A stretch of 64,000 nucleotides of DNA, taken from positions 1 through 64,000 of the forward strand of contig CAYYSD010000001.1 in NCBI GenBank assembly GCA_964474285.1. Reading direction: 5' to 3'. Origin of the DNA: JACRBT01 sp964474285 (GTDB lineage Bacteria > Chloroflexota > Dehalococcoidia > Tepidiformales > Tepidiformaceae). Position 1 is the stretch's first letter. Every line of letters begins with the position of its first letter. This document shows positions 1-10,031 of this stretch, one piece after another. The translations under genes were made by a program, and so were the position numbers. The notes beneath the pieces are model-generated. The model saw only the letters and a list, made by a program, of their open reading frames with translations, was not told the DNA's origin and ran no database searches.

Positions 1-3000
1 GTAGCCACTCGAAGCCTGCCCGTTGCCGCTCTTGTCGGCCGCGCGGACACCGATGGTCGCCATCAGGCGGCTGGCGATGCGCTCGGTGCCTTCGATGACC
101 CCGGCCGGCGGAGCCAGGTACGCGAGTTCGCCCGCCATCGAAGTCGTCAGCGCGGATTGCACCGACACGCTCAGCGAACCCTGCTTGAGGATGGCGTAGG
201 GCGGCAGGTAGACGGCTTCGTAGCCCGGTTCGTCCGTGACGATGCCGCCGGTCGCGACCGTCTCCGGCGTCACATCCAGGTAAATCGGCAACTCCTGGAC
301 AACGGCGTCTTTGAGCCCGCCGCTGCCTGTGGCCGTAAACGTGAGCTTCGCCGTGCCTTCGTTTTCCACCTTCGCCGGCCAGCTCACGATGGTGGATCCG
401 CCGCCCGGGATCTTGACCGTCTTGTCGCCGCCCTCGGCAGAGACGCCTTCGGCTTTGAGCGAGACCTTGACCTCGGACTCGCTCTTCGTGGCGTTGTTAA
501 TGACGATGCGGATCGAGGCACTGTCGCCCACGCGGAGGAAGCGCGGAAGCGCCGGCCTCAAGAGCAGCGGCTGCGTGGAGACCAGTTCGTTCGTCCCCTC
601 GCCCACCTGCGTGTTACCGCTCACGGCGCGGACGGCCATACGCCACGTGGTCAGGTTGTCCGGCATCCTCACGCTCACGCTCGCCGTCCCATCGTCCTTC
701 GTGACGAGTTGGGCCTCCCAATAGGCGGTGTTGCGGAAGTCCTGCCGGAGGCGGTCGCTCTCGAGGCCGCCCCCGCCCTTGCCGCCTCGCGGAAGCTCCG
801 CGATGACGTCGTTGGAGCGATTCACGGACACTGCCATCGATGAGGCCGTCATCACCGACAGGCCACGTTCGAACCAGAATGCCCGGAGCCCGTTCGGCCC
901 GCGTTCGTCTTCCAGCGCGAAGATTGCCTTGTCGACAACAGCCGCGGAGACCTCGGCCTTCACGCCCTTACCGGTCGAATCCGTGACCTTGATGTCGTAG
1001 CGCACCGTCTCGCCCGGCCGGGCGGTTTCGCGGTCGGGGCGAATCTCAACCTTGAGCACGCGCGTGTCCGTCGAAACGGATAGCTGCGCGTAGCCGATCT
1101 TGTAGCGGGGCACCGGGTCCTCCGCCGTCGGCGGCCGGTAGAGCACCACCGAGACGAAGATGTTGGGCACGGATCGATCGGTGATCGGGATCGTGATGCG
1201 CTCGCTGTTGGTGGCGAAGGTGCGCACCTCACGCGTGATGATCTTGCCGCGTTCGACGGTGACAAGGCCGGTGGCCCCTTCGAACGGCGCGGGCACCAGG
1301 ATTTCGGCCGACTCGCCGACTGCGTACTTCTCCTTGTCCGCCACGAGCGCGATGGTGTCGTCGTTCGTCACCTGCCAGCTGGCGAAGCCGTTGCCCCAGA
1401 CCCAGAGGTAGGCGGCCGTCCTCGCGATGCGGCCCTTCGAATCCGTGACCTCGGCGACGAGTCGCACGGTCCCCGGCTTCGTGGGCTTGAAGGTCACGCT
1501 GCCTTCGCTGTTCGCGCCGGTGGTGGCTGTCAGCGTCGTGATCAGCGTGTCCTTCGGCTCGCTCTTGTACTGGCGTCCCCCCTCCGGCGTCTGCACCTTC
1601 GTCGTCACCCATTGGCGGTCGTACGCCTTCACCGTGACGGACTTGTTCGGGAGAAGGTTGCCCTCGGTGTCCACGGTCACGAGTTCGATGCGCGCTTCAC
1701 TTCCCGATTGCGTCACATACTCCGATGGGCGGATGCCCGCGTAGAGTTCGGCCGGGTGCACGGTCACGGTCGTGCTGTTCGCGACCGCCTGGGCGTTCGT
1801 GTCCGTCACCGTCGCGGAGAGCGTGTACTGCTGGGCGCCTTCGCCGCCTTCGAGCACGGCGGGGACGGTGTACTTCGCGATGCCGTCGGTGCCCGTGGTG
1901 GCGCTGCCGTTCGCACGCTCCGGGCGGCGCACCACGGCCTGCCGCCAGTAGTCGTAGTCGCTGAACGAAAAGCGCTCGAAGCCCTTCACACGCATCGACC
2001 ACGGGTTCGAAAGCGCCGTCCACTCGACCGGAGCGCCCGCGAGCGCGCCGCCGAAGTAGAACTCGGCTTCGACGCTCACGTCGATGGCGTCGCCGTTCAC
2101 GTAGGAGGCCTTGCCCGTGGAGACGGTGACCTCGAATTCGGGTTTGCGAAACTCCGCGACGAGGAAGCTGTTGCCGCTGATGACGTTGCCGAACGGCCCC
2201 TGTCCGGGCTGACTGATGTAGAAGGAGTAATCGCCGATTGGCGCATCGGCGGGCAGCTCCAGGCTTCCGGCAAAGGTGCCGAAGTCGTTCGTCGTCACAG
2301 GGAGCTTGTGGATTTCCTGCTGGCGCGAGTTGATCGCGACCACCATGAGGCCCGCGTCCGCGCGCGGGATGCTGTACTGGGCGTCGTCATCGGCGCGGAC
2401 GATGCCCTTGTAGTTCACGGTTTCGCCTGGCCTGTAGATGGGGCGATCGGTGTAGAGCTGAGCGACCCATTCGCGGGCGTAGTACTCGGTGGGCAGGCTG
2501 AGCTGGTAGGGATAGGAGCCCTGCTGCCAGTTCGTGCTGGTGGCGGCAAAGCGTCCGCCGCTGCTGGAGGTGAGCCAGAAGGTCCTGTTCACGTCGTTCG
2601 TCGGCGTCGGCTTCGACACCTTGAACGAAGCCAGGCCGTTGGCGTCGGTGGTTTGCGCGCCACCCGGGGCGCCGTCACCCGAGATGTTCAGCGAGAGGTT
2701 CGATACCGGCCGCCCGCTGTCGTGGTCCAGCGCCCAGACCGCCAGTTCGTCCTGCGACATCTTGGTCACGAGCACCGTGTCGACGACGGCGAACGCAAAC
2801 GCGGAGTAGAAGCTCGTCGCGCTGCTCGATCGGACGTAGTAGAACCCCTTCGGCAGCGGACCGCCGCCCGAGAGCGAGGTCGAGCCGATCGCGACTTCGT
2901 TCTGGCCGCCGGTGACCGGCTCGCTCCAGGTGCGCAGGGCGGTGCCGGAAGGTGACCAGTTGGGCGCGCTACAGGTGCCGCCGCCCTTGACGTCGCGGTT

Positions 3001-4530
3001 GAACATGAGGCACTGGGCCTCCTCATCGGTGAGGGGCCAGAGAGTGAAGCCGGCCGTCGGTACGTTCGTGGCGTGGAAGTAGAGGACGGGCTCGGCATTT
3101 GCCGCGTACGTGCCTGAGGCGCTGTAGCCTGGGAGGGCGAGGCTCACCTGCGATGGCAGCGCACCGGTGGTGAAGCTGAACGTATAGGCCCCCATCACCT
3201 GGCCGTACCGGTCCCGTGCACCGGCCGCGAATGTGACCGTATATGGCGAAGAGGGGCGAAGAGCGACGTTGACGCTCACGCCGCGCTCATAGACGAACAC
3301 CTTGTCTTCGAGGTCCGCCGCCGTGTAACCGCTGATGCTGATCTTGTCTTCGAGCGTGTCTTCGTCCATCGGGTTGGTGAAGTAGATGTTCACGCCGTAG
3401 CGCTGGCCGTTGGTATCGCCGTTCGCCGGGAAGGTCCGCTCGACGCCGGGGCGGCCGACAGTCTTGAAGCTCGATTTCCACTCGATGCTCGATTCGCCGC
3501 CCTTCGCGCCCTTCACGCCCTTCGCCACGGTCACGTCATAGGTCGTGAGGAAGCCGAGCTGGGCCGCGGGCGTCCACACTGCGACGCGGTCACCGTCGCT
3601 CCACGCGATCGCTCCGGCCACGTTCGTGCCGCCCGTCCGGACGCTGATGGCCGCCGCGGCAGAGGCGCGATCGACCGGCTGGTTGAAGGTCACCGTCACC
3701 GTCTGGCGCAGGCCGGCGAACTCCGTATTCGCATCGGGAGTCACCTTGTCCACGGCGGGGCTGAGTGTCGTAAAGCTCCACGTGTAGTCGTCCTGGAGCA
3801 CGCCGTCGGCCGCCGATGTCAGCCCTTTCCTGATCGTCATCCGGTAGGTCGTAAACGGCTCCAGGGCCTTCGGTGTGAAGCGGTAAATAGAGGTGTTGAG
3901 CCACTCGCCCGTGCCTTCCAGGGGCGGGTTAAAGGTAATGACCGGGTCGCTGCGCTGTTCCGCCAGCATCGTCAGCGGTGCGACGGAGCGGCTGAACTGC
4001 ACCATGATGGGCGCGTTCAGGGGCACCTCTGCGTCCGCGTCGCCTGGAATGGCCTGCTGCACGGTGAGCAGACCCGTGACCGTGAACTGCTTTCGCGATT
4101 CGTCATAGAGCCCCGCTTCGGGGCGCGGCGGCACGATGACCGTATATGTCGACCCGCGCAGGAGTCCCGGGAACTCCGGCTGGAAGAGCACCGTGCGCTC
4201 GGTGAGCCAGATGTACTCCCCCGGCGTCTCCGGTTCCAGGCGCACCAGTCGCTCCGCCACCTTTTCGTCGGGCGGGCTCGGAAAGGTGACCTTCACGGGC
4301 GCGAGCCGGGGAACGTCGTCCCCTTCCGGGCTGATCACAAAACCCGGCGGGTCGGGAATGGCCGGGGCTTCGCCTTCGCGGGTGGCCAGGACCACAAGTC
4401 CCGCGATGAGGCCCACAAGAACCGCGCCCCCGAGGGCGCCGCCCACCTGCCATTTCGGCTGGGAAAGCCTCGGCTTCAACCACCCAATGAACCGCTGGTG
4501 CGGAGTCGGATTGCCGGGAAGTGCGCTCAT
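1..4530 (-). CDS. alpha-2-macroglobulin family protein, 3' end outside window
   Basis: About 1510 residues are visible and the frame stays open to the window edge. A short cytoplasmic N-terminus is followed by one membrane segment (about residues 30-49), so the protein is probably anchored in the membrane facing outward. The body is a chain of Ig-like macroglobulin domains. It includes the hallmark DGTASVSVRMPDNLTTWR stretch that precedes the thioester domain. Where the family has CxEQ, the sequence reads GVIEGTERIASRL (V1478, E1480, G1481), so the thioester Cys and Gln are absent. Bacterial relatives (YfhM type) trap attacking proteases. The start ATG overlaps the stop of the upstream pbpC as ATGA, the same pairing seen in Enterobacteria (established knowledge), which points to a joint role in envelope protection. 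A bait-type, non-covalent mode of trapping is inferred. Confidence 0.93.
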   Translation of the reverse strand, partial: MSALPGNPTPHQRFIGWLKPRLSQPKWQVGGALGGAVLVGLIAGLVVLATREGEAPAIPDPPGFVISPEGDDVPRLAPVKVTFPSPPDEKVAERLVRLEPETPGEYIWLTERTVLFQPEFPGLLRGSTYTVIVPPRPEAGLYDESRKQFTVTGLLTVQQAIPGDADAEVPLNAPIMVQFSRSVAPLTMLAEQRSDPVITFNPPLEGTGEWLNTSIYRFTPKALEPFTTYRMTIRKGLTSAADGVLQDDYTWSFTTLSPAVDKVTPDANTEFAGLRQTVTVTFNQPVDRASAAAAISVRTGGTNVAGAIAWSDGDRVAVWTPAAQLGFLTTYDVTVAKGVKGAKGGESSIEWKSSFKTVGRPGVERTFPANGDTNGQRYGVNIYFTNPMDEDTLEDKISISGYTAADLEDKVFVYERGVSVNVALRPSSPYTVTFAAGARDRYGQVMGAYTFSFTTGALPSQVSLALPGYSASGTYAANAEPVLYFHATNVPTAGFTLWPLTDEEAQCLMFNRDVKGGGTCSAPNWSPSGTALRTWSEPVTGGQNEVAIGSTSLSGGGPLPKGFYYVRSSSATSFYSAFAFAVVDTVLVTKMSQDELAVWALDHDSGRPVSNLSLNISGDGAPGGAQTTDANGLASFKVSKPTPTNDVNRTFWLTSSSGGRFAATSTNWQQGSYPYQLSLPTEYYAREWVAQLYTDRPIYRPGETVNYKGIVRADDDAQYSIPRADAGLMVVAINSRQQEIHKLPVTTNDFGTFAGSLELPADAPIGDYSFYISQPGQGPFGNVISGNSFLVAEFRKPEFEVTVSTGKASYVNGDAIDVSVEAEFYFGGALAGAPVEWTALSNPWSMRVKGFERFSFSDYDYWRQAVVRRPERANGSATTGTDGIAKYTVPAVLEGGEGAQQYTLSATVTDTNAQAVANSTTVTVHPAELYAGIRPSEYVTQSGSEARIELVTVDTEGNLLPNKSVTVKAYDRQWVTTKVQTPEGGRQYKSEPKDTLITTLTATTGANSEGSVTFKPTKPGTVRLVAEVTDSKGRIARTAAYLWVWGNGFASWQVTNDDTIALVADKEKYAVGESAEILVPAPFEGATGLVTVERGKIITREVRTFATNSERITIPITDRSVPNIFVSVVLYRPPTAEDPVPRYKIGYAQLSVSTDTRVLKVEIRPDRETARPGETVRYDIKVTDSTGKGVKAEVSAAVVDKAIFALEDERGPNGLRAFWFERGLSVMTASSMAVSVNRSNDVIAELPRGGKGGGGLESDRLRQDFRNTAYWEAQLVTKDDGTASVSVRMPDNLTTWRMAVRAVSGNTQVGEGTNELVSTQPLLLRPALPRFLRVGDSASIRIVINNATKSESEVKVSLKAEGVSAEGGDKTVKIPGGGSTIVSWPAKVENEGTAKLTFTATGSGGLKDAVVQELPIYLDVTPETVATGGIVTDEPGYEAVYLPPYAILKQGSLSVSVQSALTTSMAGELAYLAPPAGVIEGTERIASRLMATIGVRAADKSGNGQASSGY

Positions 4531-6857
4531 CGTGTTCGTACCTCATAGGTGGTTGCCGCTGTCGCCAGCGTCCCGTCAGCGAGCCGTGTGCTCGCCTCAA
4601 CGCGGTGTGTACCGGGTTCCAGCCGCCACACCAGCCGCGCGTCGTTGGCGGGCGCGACTCCGACTTCGCGCCCGTTGATTCGGAAGGTCACATCGCCTGC
4701 GCCGGGAAGGGCCGCGGCGCGCAACACCAACTCTTGCCGGTTCAGTTCCGGCGCAAGGAAGAACACGCTGCCCGCGCCCGGCTGCACGATGTGCAGGCCC
4801 TCCGGCCTGTTGCCCTGCGCTCCACCGGCGATCACGAAGCCCGCGTCCAGCGCCCACGCCTGCGCCTCCACCGGCGGGCTGATGGCGAGCTGGCCGCCCT
4901 GCGTGCGCACGTAGTAGTTCTCGCGGGTCTGAGGCGCGGTCCCCCGGACGAAGAGCTCCGTAGAAGGGGCAGGGCAATCAGGGCCGGGCGCGAGCCCGGT
5001 TGGCGCGCAGACCGTCGCTTCCACGATCCCCGGTGGGCGCCCGGGCCAGGTCATCACCCGTTCGAGTGCCGCCGCCATCATCACATCGCGCCAGATTGGT
5101 CCTGCCCCATCGACGCCGGAGACATCGTGCATCGGGGAGCTGTCGGTGTTCCCGACCCACACACCCACCGCGATCTGCGGCGTGAAGCCGAGCGTCCAGT
5201 TGTCGCGAAATCCCGTGGTCGTGCCCGTCTTCACCGCGCTCCGGAACGGCAGGTCGAAAGGCGTTACCTCGCCGAACCCGGGGATACGCGCGTCCCGATC
5301 CGAAAGCACGTCCGCGAGCAGATAGGCGTGCTGGGGCGAAATAGCCGGCCGGGCGGTGGGCGCGCTGCGTTCGTAGAGAACCCGGCCGCGGGCATCGCGC
5401 ACGCGTTCCACCGCGTAGGGCTCGACGTGATCCCCGCCTGCGCCCAACGCGGCATAGGCGCCGGTGAGTTCCAGCAGGCGAACGTCGCCCCCGCCCAGCG
5501 TGAGTGCCAGGCCATAGGCCTCGCTGTCCGTGAGCGTAGACAGGCCGAAACGGTGCGCGGTCTTGAGGAACGTTTCCATGCCAACTGCGTCCAGCGTCCG
5601 CACTGCCGGGATGTTGAGGGATGACGCCAGCGCCACCCGCAGCGGGACCACGCCCTGGTAGCGGCGGTCGTAGTTGAGCGGTGAATAGGGGCCGCTCTTC
5701 GTTTGGAAAGTTGCGGGCACATCGAGGAGTGGGGTCGCGACCGTGTAACCCGCCTCGAGCGCGGTCGCATAGAGGAAGGGCTTGAGCGCGGAGCCCGGCT
5801 GCCGCAGCGTCATCGCCATGTTGAACGCGCCCCCGCGGGACGCGTCGCCGTCCGTCGCGCTTCCGACCATCACCACGATCCGGCCGGTCCCGGGCTCGAT
5901 CGCCACGACCGCACCGTTCGTGACATTGCGTTCGCGAAGCTGTTCCAGCTGCGCCCGCACAAGCCGTTCCGATTCTCGCTGGAGACCCGCGTCGAGCGTC
6001 GTCTCGATCACGAGGCCCGGCCGCCCGGCCAGGTCGGGACGCACGCGCGCCAGCTCTTGGAGTGCGAACGCGACGAAGTGCGGCGCGATCGCCGGGTCCA
6101 GTTGGGGAAGAATTGCCAGTGCCTCGGCCTTTGCCGCCTCCGCTTCGCTCGCTGTGATGCGACCCGTGGCCACCATGCGGTCGAGCACGTACGCCTGGCG
6201 GGCGCGCCCTGCCTCGCCGGTTTCGCCGTCGTACACCGCCGGCAGCTGCGGCAGACCGGCCAGGTAGCTTGCCCGCCGCAGGTCGAGGTTCTCCGCACTC
6301 ACGCCGAAGTACACGCGCGCCGCCGCTTCGATGCCATAGGCGCCCCGCCCGTAGTACACGTCGTTCAGATAGAGCTCCAGGATCTCATCCTTGGAACGAT
6401 GCGTTTCGAGCTGGAGGGCGATCAGCGATTCCCGCGCCTTCCGCACAGGTAGCGGTCCCCCGCCTTCCTGGAGGTAGAGCCTTCGCGCCAGCTGCTGCGT
6501 GATTGTCGAAGCCCCGCTGCGCTGCGAACGGAAGCGGACGGCCGCGCGCACCATCGCCAGCGGGTCCACGCCGGGGTGTGATTCGAACCGCTGGTCCTCT
6601 GCCGCGATGGTCGCGTCCCGGGCGATGGGCGATACCTGTTCCAGCGCGACCGGGATGCGGAAACCTTCCACCCCGTCGCGCTGGAGGACGGTGCCCCGGG
6701 CATCCAGCACCACTGTGCCCGGGACCACACCCTTTCCTTCGGGCGCATCGAACGGCGCGAAGAAGACGTACGCAGGCAGAGCCAGCACGGCCGCTGCCAC
6801 CACGCTCAATCGAACTCGCCGTGCCCAGGGCACGGCCGGGACGGCCACGAAACGCAT
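4527..6857 (-). CDS. pbpC: penicillin-binding protein 1C, glycosyltransferase/transpeptidase
   Basis: This 776-residue bifunctional peptidoglycan synthase has an N-terminal membrane anchor (about residues 17-34). The glycosyltransferase domain carries EDQRF at 87-91 and the GASTITQQLAR block at 115-125. The transpeptidase domain has SALK at 356-359, SLN at 413-415 and KTG at 543-545, so all catalytic motifs are intact. The C-terminal ~100 residues match the small beta-rich domain typical of PBP1C. It polymerises lipid II and crosslinks stem peptides outside the membrane. The stop codon shares ATGA with the following alpha-2-macroglobulin gene, indicating translational coupling. The length fits the PbpC family well. 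The start ATG is the first in frame. Confidence 0.96.
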   Translation of the reverse strand: MRFVAVPAVPWARRVRLSVVAAAVLALPAYVFFAPFDAPEGKGVVPGTVVLDARGTVLQRDGVEGFRIPVALEQVSPIARDATIAAEDQRFESHPGVDPLAMVRAAVRFRSQRSGASTITQQLARRLYLQEGGGPLPVRKARESLIALQLETHRSKDEILELYLNDVYYGRGAYGIEAAARVYFGVSAENLDLRRASYLAGLPQLPAVYDGETGEAGRARQAYVLDRMVATGRITASEAEAAKAEALAILPQLDPAIAPHFVAFALQELARVRPDLAGRPGLVIETTLDAGLQRESERLVRAQLEQLRERNVTNGAVVAIEPGTGRIVVMVGSATDGDASRGGAFNMAMTLRQPGSALKPFLYATALEAGYTVATPLLDVPATFQTKSGPYSPLNYDRRYQGVVPLRVALASSLNIPAVRTLDAVGMETFLKTAHRFGLSTLTDSEAYGLALTLGGGDVRLLELTGAYAALGAGGDHVEPYAVERVRDARGRVLYERSAPTARPAISPQHAYLLADVLSDRDARIPGFGEVTPFDLPFRSAVKTGTTTGFRDNWTLGFTPQIAVGVWVGNTDSSPMHDVSGVDGAGPIWRDVMMAAALERVMTWPGRPPGIVEATVCAPTGLAPGPDCPAPSTELFVRGTAPQTRENYYVRTQGGQLAISPPVEAQAWALDAGFVIAGGAQGNRPEGLHIVQPGAGSVFFLAPELNRQELVLRAAALPGAGDVTFRINGREVGVAPANDARLVWRLEPGTHRVEASTRLADGTLATAATTYEVRTR

Positions 6858-6981
6858 ACTTCACTACCAGACGTCGGGGCCGGGGCGCTGGTTCCACCAT
6901 ACATCGTCGTGGCTACGCAGACGGAATCGCGATGCGTGTGTTATCGAGATGGATCCTCGCCTTGCATGCTAAGGTGATCCC

Positions 6982-7533
6982 GTGACACACCCCTGGCACG
7001 ACATCCCCGTCGACCCGGCCGACATCGGTGAACGCCTGCCCGTCGTCATCGAGATCCCGGCCGGCACGAAGAACAAGTACGAACTCGACAAGTTCAGTGG
7101 CCTCCTCAAGCTGGACCGCGTCCTCCATTCGTCAGTTCGCTACCCGGCCAACTACGGCTTCATCCCACGTACCTACTGCGATGACGGCGACCCGCTCGAT
7201 GTCCTCGTCCTTGGCCAGGAGCCCGTACACCCGCTCACCATCGTCTATGCCCGCCCAATCGGCGTGATGCACATGCGCGACCAGGGCAAAGCCGACGACA
7301 AAGTGCTTGCCGTGCACGGGATGGACCCGGCCGTCTCACATATCCACACGCTCGAACAGGCTCCGCCGCACATGCTCAAGGAGATCGAGCGCTTCTTCCT
7401 GGACTACAAGGTGCTGGAAGAGAAAGAGGTCGTCGTCGACCCGTTCGAAGGCCGCGAACGCGCGCTCGCCATCATCACCCAGGCGCTCCGCGACTACGAA
7501 TCCTACCGCCCGCCCTGGCATTCGCCCCACTGA
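6982..7533 (+). CDS. ppa: inorganic pyrophosphatase (family I)
   Basis: A 183-residue soluble enzyme hydrolysing pyrophosphate to phosphate, which pulls biosynthetic reactions forward. The diagnostic DGDPLD motif (residues 68-73) supplies the metal-binding aspartates. The preceding YPANYGFIPRT and following VLVLG segments are also standard. The start is GTG, chosen because AAGGTGAT lies just upstream and the N-terminus matches the family length. It is transcribed alone and ends only six bases before the convergent histidine kinase gene. Confidence 0.97.
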   Translation: MTHPWHDIPVDPADIGERLPVVIEIPAGTKNKYELDKFSGLLKLDRVLHSSVRYPANYGFIPRTYCDDGDPLDVLVLGQEPVHPLTIVYARPIGVMHMRDQGKADDKVLAVHGMDPAVSHIHTLEQAPPHMLKEIERFFLDYKVLEEKEVVVDPFEGRERALAIITQALRDYESYRPPWHSPH

Positions 7534-7539
7534 GTTGGG

Positions 7540-9486
7540 CTAGCCATCGCAGCCGGGGAGGTAGACGCTGAACGTCGCCCCCTCCCCTTCGCGGCTGTCC
7601 ACTTCGACCCACCCTCCGTGGGAGCGCGCGATGCCGTGCACGATCGAAAGGCCCAGGCCGGTGCCTTCCCCGATCGACCTCGTCGTCATGTACGGTTCAA
7701 AGATGCGTTCACGGATGTGGGCCGCGATTCCCGGGCCGTCATCCTTCACCCAGATGCGGACGAATCGCCCCGGTTCCCGGCTCTCGCGATGGCGGCCCTC
7801 GACGCCGTTCGCGCCGATAACGATGAGCCCCCGCCCGGACATCGCGTCCCGCGCGTTGACCACGAGGTTCATGAGAACCTGGCGCAGCTGCACGCGGTCC
7901 GCGGAAAAGCGCGGACAGCCAGGCTCGACATCCAGCCCGAGATCGATGCCTGGACCGGCCAGGCGCTGGAGAATGCGGACTGAGTCGCGAAGGGCGGCGT
8001 CGGCATCGAGGGGCACGCGCGCCGGGTCCTGCTGGCGGGCGAACGTGAGCAGGCTGCGCACCAGGTCCGCGCAACCGGTGATGGCTTCGCGGGCATCGCG
8101 CAGTTCGGGCCACTCTTCATCGCCGCCGAGCCGCATGATGGCGATGTCGATGTTGCCGAGCATCGTTGTCAGGTAGTTGTTGACGTCGTGGGCGATGCCC
8201 CCTGCGAGCGCGCCCACCGTGTCCATCCGCTGCGCGGAGTGGATCTGGGCTTCGAGCATCTTGCGAGCGGTGATGTCCTGCATCATGCCCACGATCCGAA
8301 GGACCTCGCCGTTGTCGCCGAAATCGCACAGCGCGCGGTCCCACACCCAGCGGTAGCTGCCATCGGCGTGACGGTAGCGGTATTCGCTCTCCGCCGGGCG
8401 CCGCGCAGCGACAGCCTGGTCGAGTTCGTTGAGCACCCGCTGGAAGTCGTCGGGGTGAATGCGGCTGCGCCAGTCCTCCGGACGTGAGCCGTGGACCTCC
8501 GGCGTGTAGCCGAAGACCTCGAACAGGCTCCCGCTGAAGACCATCGTGCGCGAAGCGACATCCTCTTCATAGACAACCTGGTGGCTTGCCGCCACCACCT
8601 GTTCGTACCGGCGGTGTTCGGCGGTAAACGCCTCGCGCAGGATGCGCTCCTGCTCCGCACGCTCGGTCACGTCGACCACAATGCCCTCGACCGTGTCGGG
8701 GTCCCCGGGCTCCCCGGGGACGACGTGTCCTGTATCGCGCAGAACACGGCGGGAACCGTCGCGGTGGATGATTCCGAAAGTGACGTCATAACTGCCGCGG
8801 CGCGTGATGGCTTCGCCGATCGTGCGCGCGAGACGCTCGCGATCCTCGTCGGCGACGATGGCCATCCAGTACTGCCGGCCCGTGAGGAAGTCGCGGTCGC
8901 TATAGCCGCTAAGGTGCTGCACCTTGCGGTCGATGAACTTGAGCTGGAGCCCCGCGCCCACTTCCCAACGGTGAAGGACGCCCGGCAGGTTGTTGAGCAA
9001 ACTCGCGAATTGCTGCCGCGCGGAACGCACTTCGTCTTCCAGGTGCTTCTGTTGGGAAAAATCCCGCCCGATCGCCACGATCGAACGGATCGGTCCGTCG
9101 CCGGCGGCCTTGAGCCGCAGTTCGATCGGGAACACATCACCCGAAGCGCGTCGATAGACCGACTTGAGGGGAGCATCGTCCTGCGCCGTCCGGTTCTGGG
9201 CGGCCAGGCAGGCGTAATCCACATGGCTGAAGAGGTCGTCGAAGTCAGTCACGGAGAGCCGAAGAAGGTCCGCGCGCGAGTAGCCGAGGGCAGCGCAGGC
9301 GGCGTTGTTGCAATCGGAAACATAGCCCGATTGCGCGTCGATCACGAGCACCGGATCGGACATGCCATCGAAGAGTGCGGTCAGCGCCTGGAGAGAAGCC
9401 GTCTCGCCCATCGGATGTTTTGCGGACACGAACCGGCGGAGGTGGCCGGCCGCCCTTTCTATGGGTATCGTCGGCACGTTCGGCAT
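7540..9486 (-). CDS. PAS-domain sensor histidine kinase
   Basis: A 648-residue predicted cytosolic kinase with no membrane segment. Three PAS domains are visible at about 34-145, 160-275 and 292-408; the last two end in the usual DVTER and DITAR signatures. The dimerisation/phosphoacceptor segment has H433 in GGIAHDVNNYL. The ATPase domain shows the N box (N544), DDGPG at 582-586 and GEGTGLGLS at 606-614, so it should be catalytically active. The sequence resembles hybrid kinases but has no receiver domain and no adjacent response regulator, so its partner is unknown. The start is uncertain: an ATG 25 codons downstream (9411) would leave more room for a promoter, because the divergent DUF3052 gene begins only 22 bases away. 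Confidence 0.93.
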   Translation of the reverse strand: MPNVPTIPIERAAGHLRRFVSAKHPMGETASLQALTALFDGMSDPVLVIDAQSGYVSDCNNAACAALGYSRADLLRLSVTDFDDLFSHVDYACLAAQNRTAQDDAPLKSVYRRASGDVFPIELRLKAAGDGPIRSIVAIGRDFSQQKHLEDEVRSARQQFASLLNNLPGVLHRWEVGAGLQLKFIDRKVQHLSGYSDRDFLTGRQYWMAIVADEDRERLARTIGEAITRRGSYDVTFGIIHRDGSRRVLRDTGHVVPGEPGDPDTVEGIVVDVTERAEQERILREAFTAEHRRYEQVVAASHQVVYEEDVASRTMVFSGSLFEVFGYTPEVHGSRPEDWRSRIHPDDFQRVLNELDQAVAARRPAESEYRYRHADGSYRWVWDRALCDFGDNGEVLRIVGMMQDITARKMLEAQIHSAQRMDTVGALAGGIAHDVNNYLTTMLGNIDIAIMRLGGDEEWPELRDAREAITGCADLVRSLLTFARQQDPARVPLDADAALRDSVRILQRLAGPGIDLGLDVEPGCPRFSADRVQLRQVLMNLVVNARDAMSGRGLIVIGANGVEGRHRESREPGRFVRIWVKDDGPGIAAHIRERIFEPYMTTRSIGEGTGLGLSIVHGIARSHGGWVEVDSREGEGATFSVYLPGCDG

Positions 9487-9508
9487 TGGCGAACAGTGGA
9501 GGAGAGCG

Positions 9509-9916
9509 ATGGCAGCAGGCTATTCCGGCACCCCGCTCTACAAGAAGATGGGGATTGTGGAAGGTTCGCGTGTATCAGTCGCAGGCGAACCCTTCGACCT
9601 CGCCGCCATCGCCGGGCCGCTCCCCGCCGGCGCTCGCTTCATCACTCCCGGCGAATCGGAAGCCGACGTGCTTCTCCTCGTAACGCGTTCCCGCGCAATC
9701 CTCGAAGCCGAATTCGCGCGCCTCGCGACCGGGGTGGCCAAGCGAGGCGGCTTCTGGATCGCCTGGCCCAAGCGCGCGTCGAAGGTCCCGACGGACATCA
9801 CCGAAGATGTACTGCGCGAACTCATCCTCCCCACTGGTTGGGTCGACAACAAAGTCTGCGCCATCGACGAACAGTGGTCGGGCCTGCGTTTCGTCCGGCG
9901 ATTGCGCGCCCGCTGA
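9509..9916 (+). CDS. DUF3052 family protein
   Basis: A 135-residue protein opening with the conserved GYSGTPLYKKMGI and containing AWPKRASKVPTDITEDV and TGWVDNKVCAIDEQWSGLRF, the signature blocks of DUF3052. This family has no assigned biochemical role. The start is the ATG behind GTGGAGGAGAG; further in-frame codons upstream run antisense into the kinase gene and are not family-like. It is divergent from the histidine kinase. Confidence 0.9.
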   Translation: MAAGYSGTPLYKKMGIVEGSRVSVAGEPFDLAAIAGPLPAGARFITPGESEADVLLLVTRSRAILEAEFARLATGVAKRGGFWIAWPKRASKVPTDITEDVLRELILPTGWVDNKVCAIDEQWSGLRFVRRLRAR

Positions 9917-9933
9917 GCCACCGGCACAAGCGC

Positions 9934-9963
9934 TTGCATCCCGATTGATGCCGTACCTATACT
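9934..9963 (+). promoter_or_regulatory. probable sigma-70 type promoter for the ABC importer operon
   Basis: TTGCAT at 9934-9939 and TATACT at 9958-9963 are separated by 18 bases, with the first permease gene starting about 70 bases downstream. The region is intergenic and less GC-rich than its surroundings. No transcription data are available, so this is a pattern match only. Confidence 0.45.
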
Positions 9964-10031
9964 CCGCGGCACAATCTCACTTGCCGGTATAAACGTATTG
10001 GTCAACGAAGAACTTCTGCGAGGGAGCCGCC

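Noticed and set aside
1612..2955. A 447-codon plus-strand frame inside the alpha-2-macroglobulin region
   Set aside because: The minus-strand frame is continuous over 4.5 kb with recognisable macroglobulin features; the plus frame is Arg/Val/His-rich shadow.
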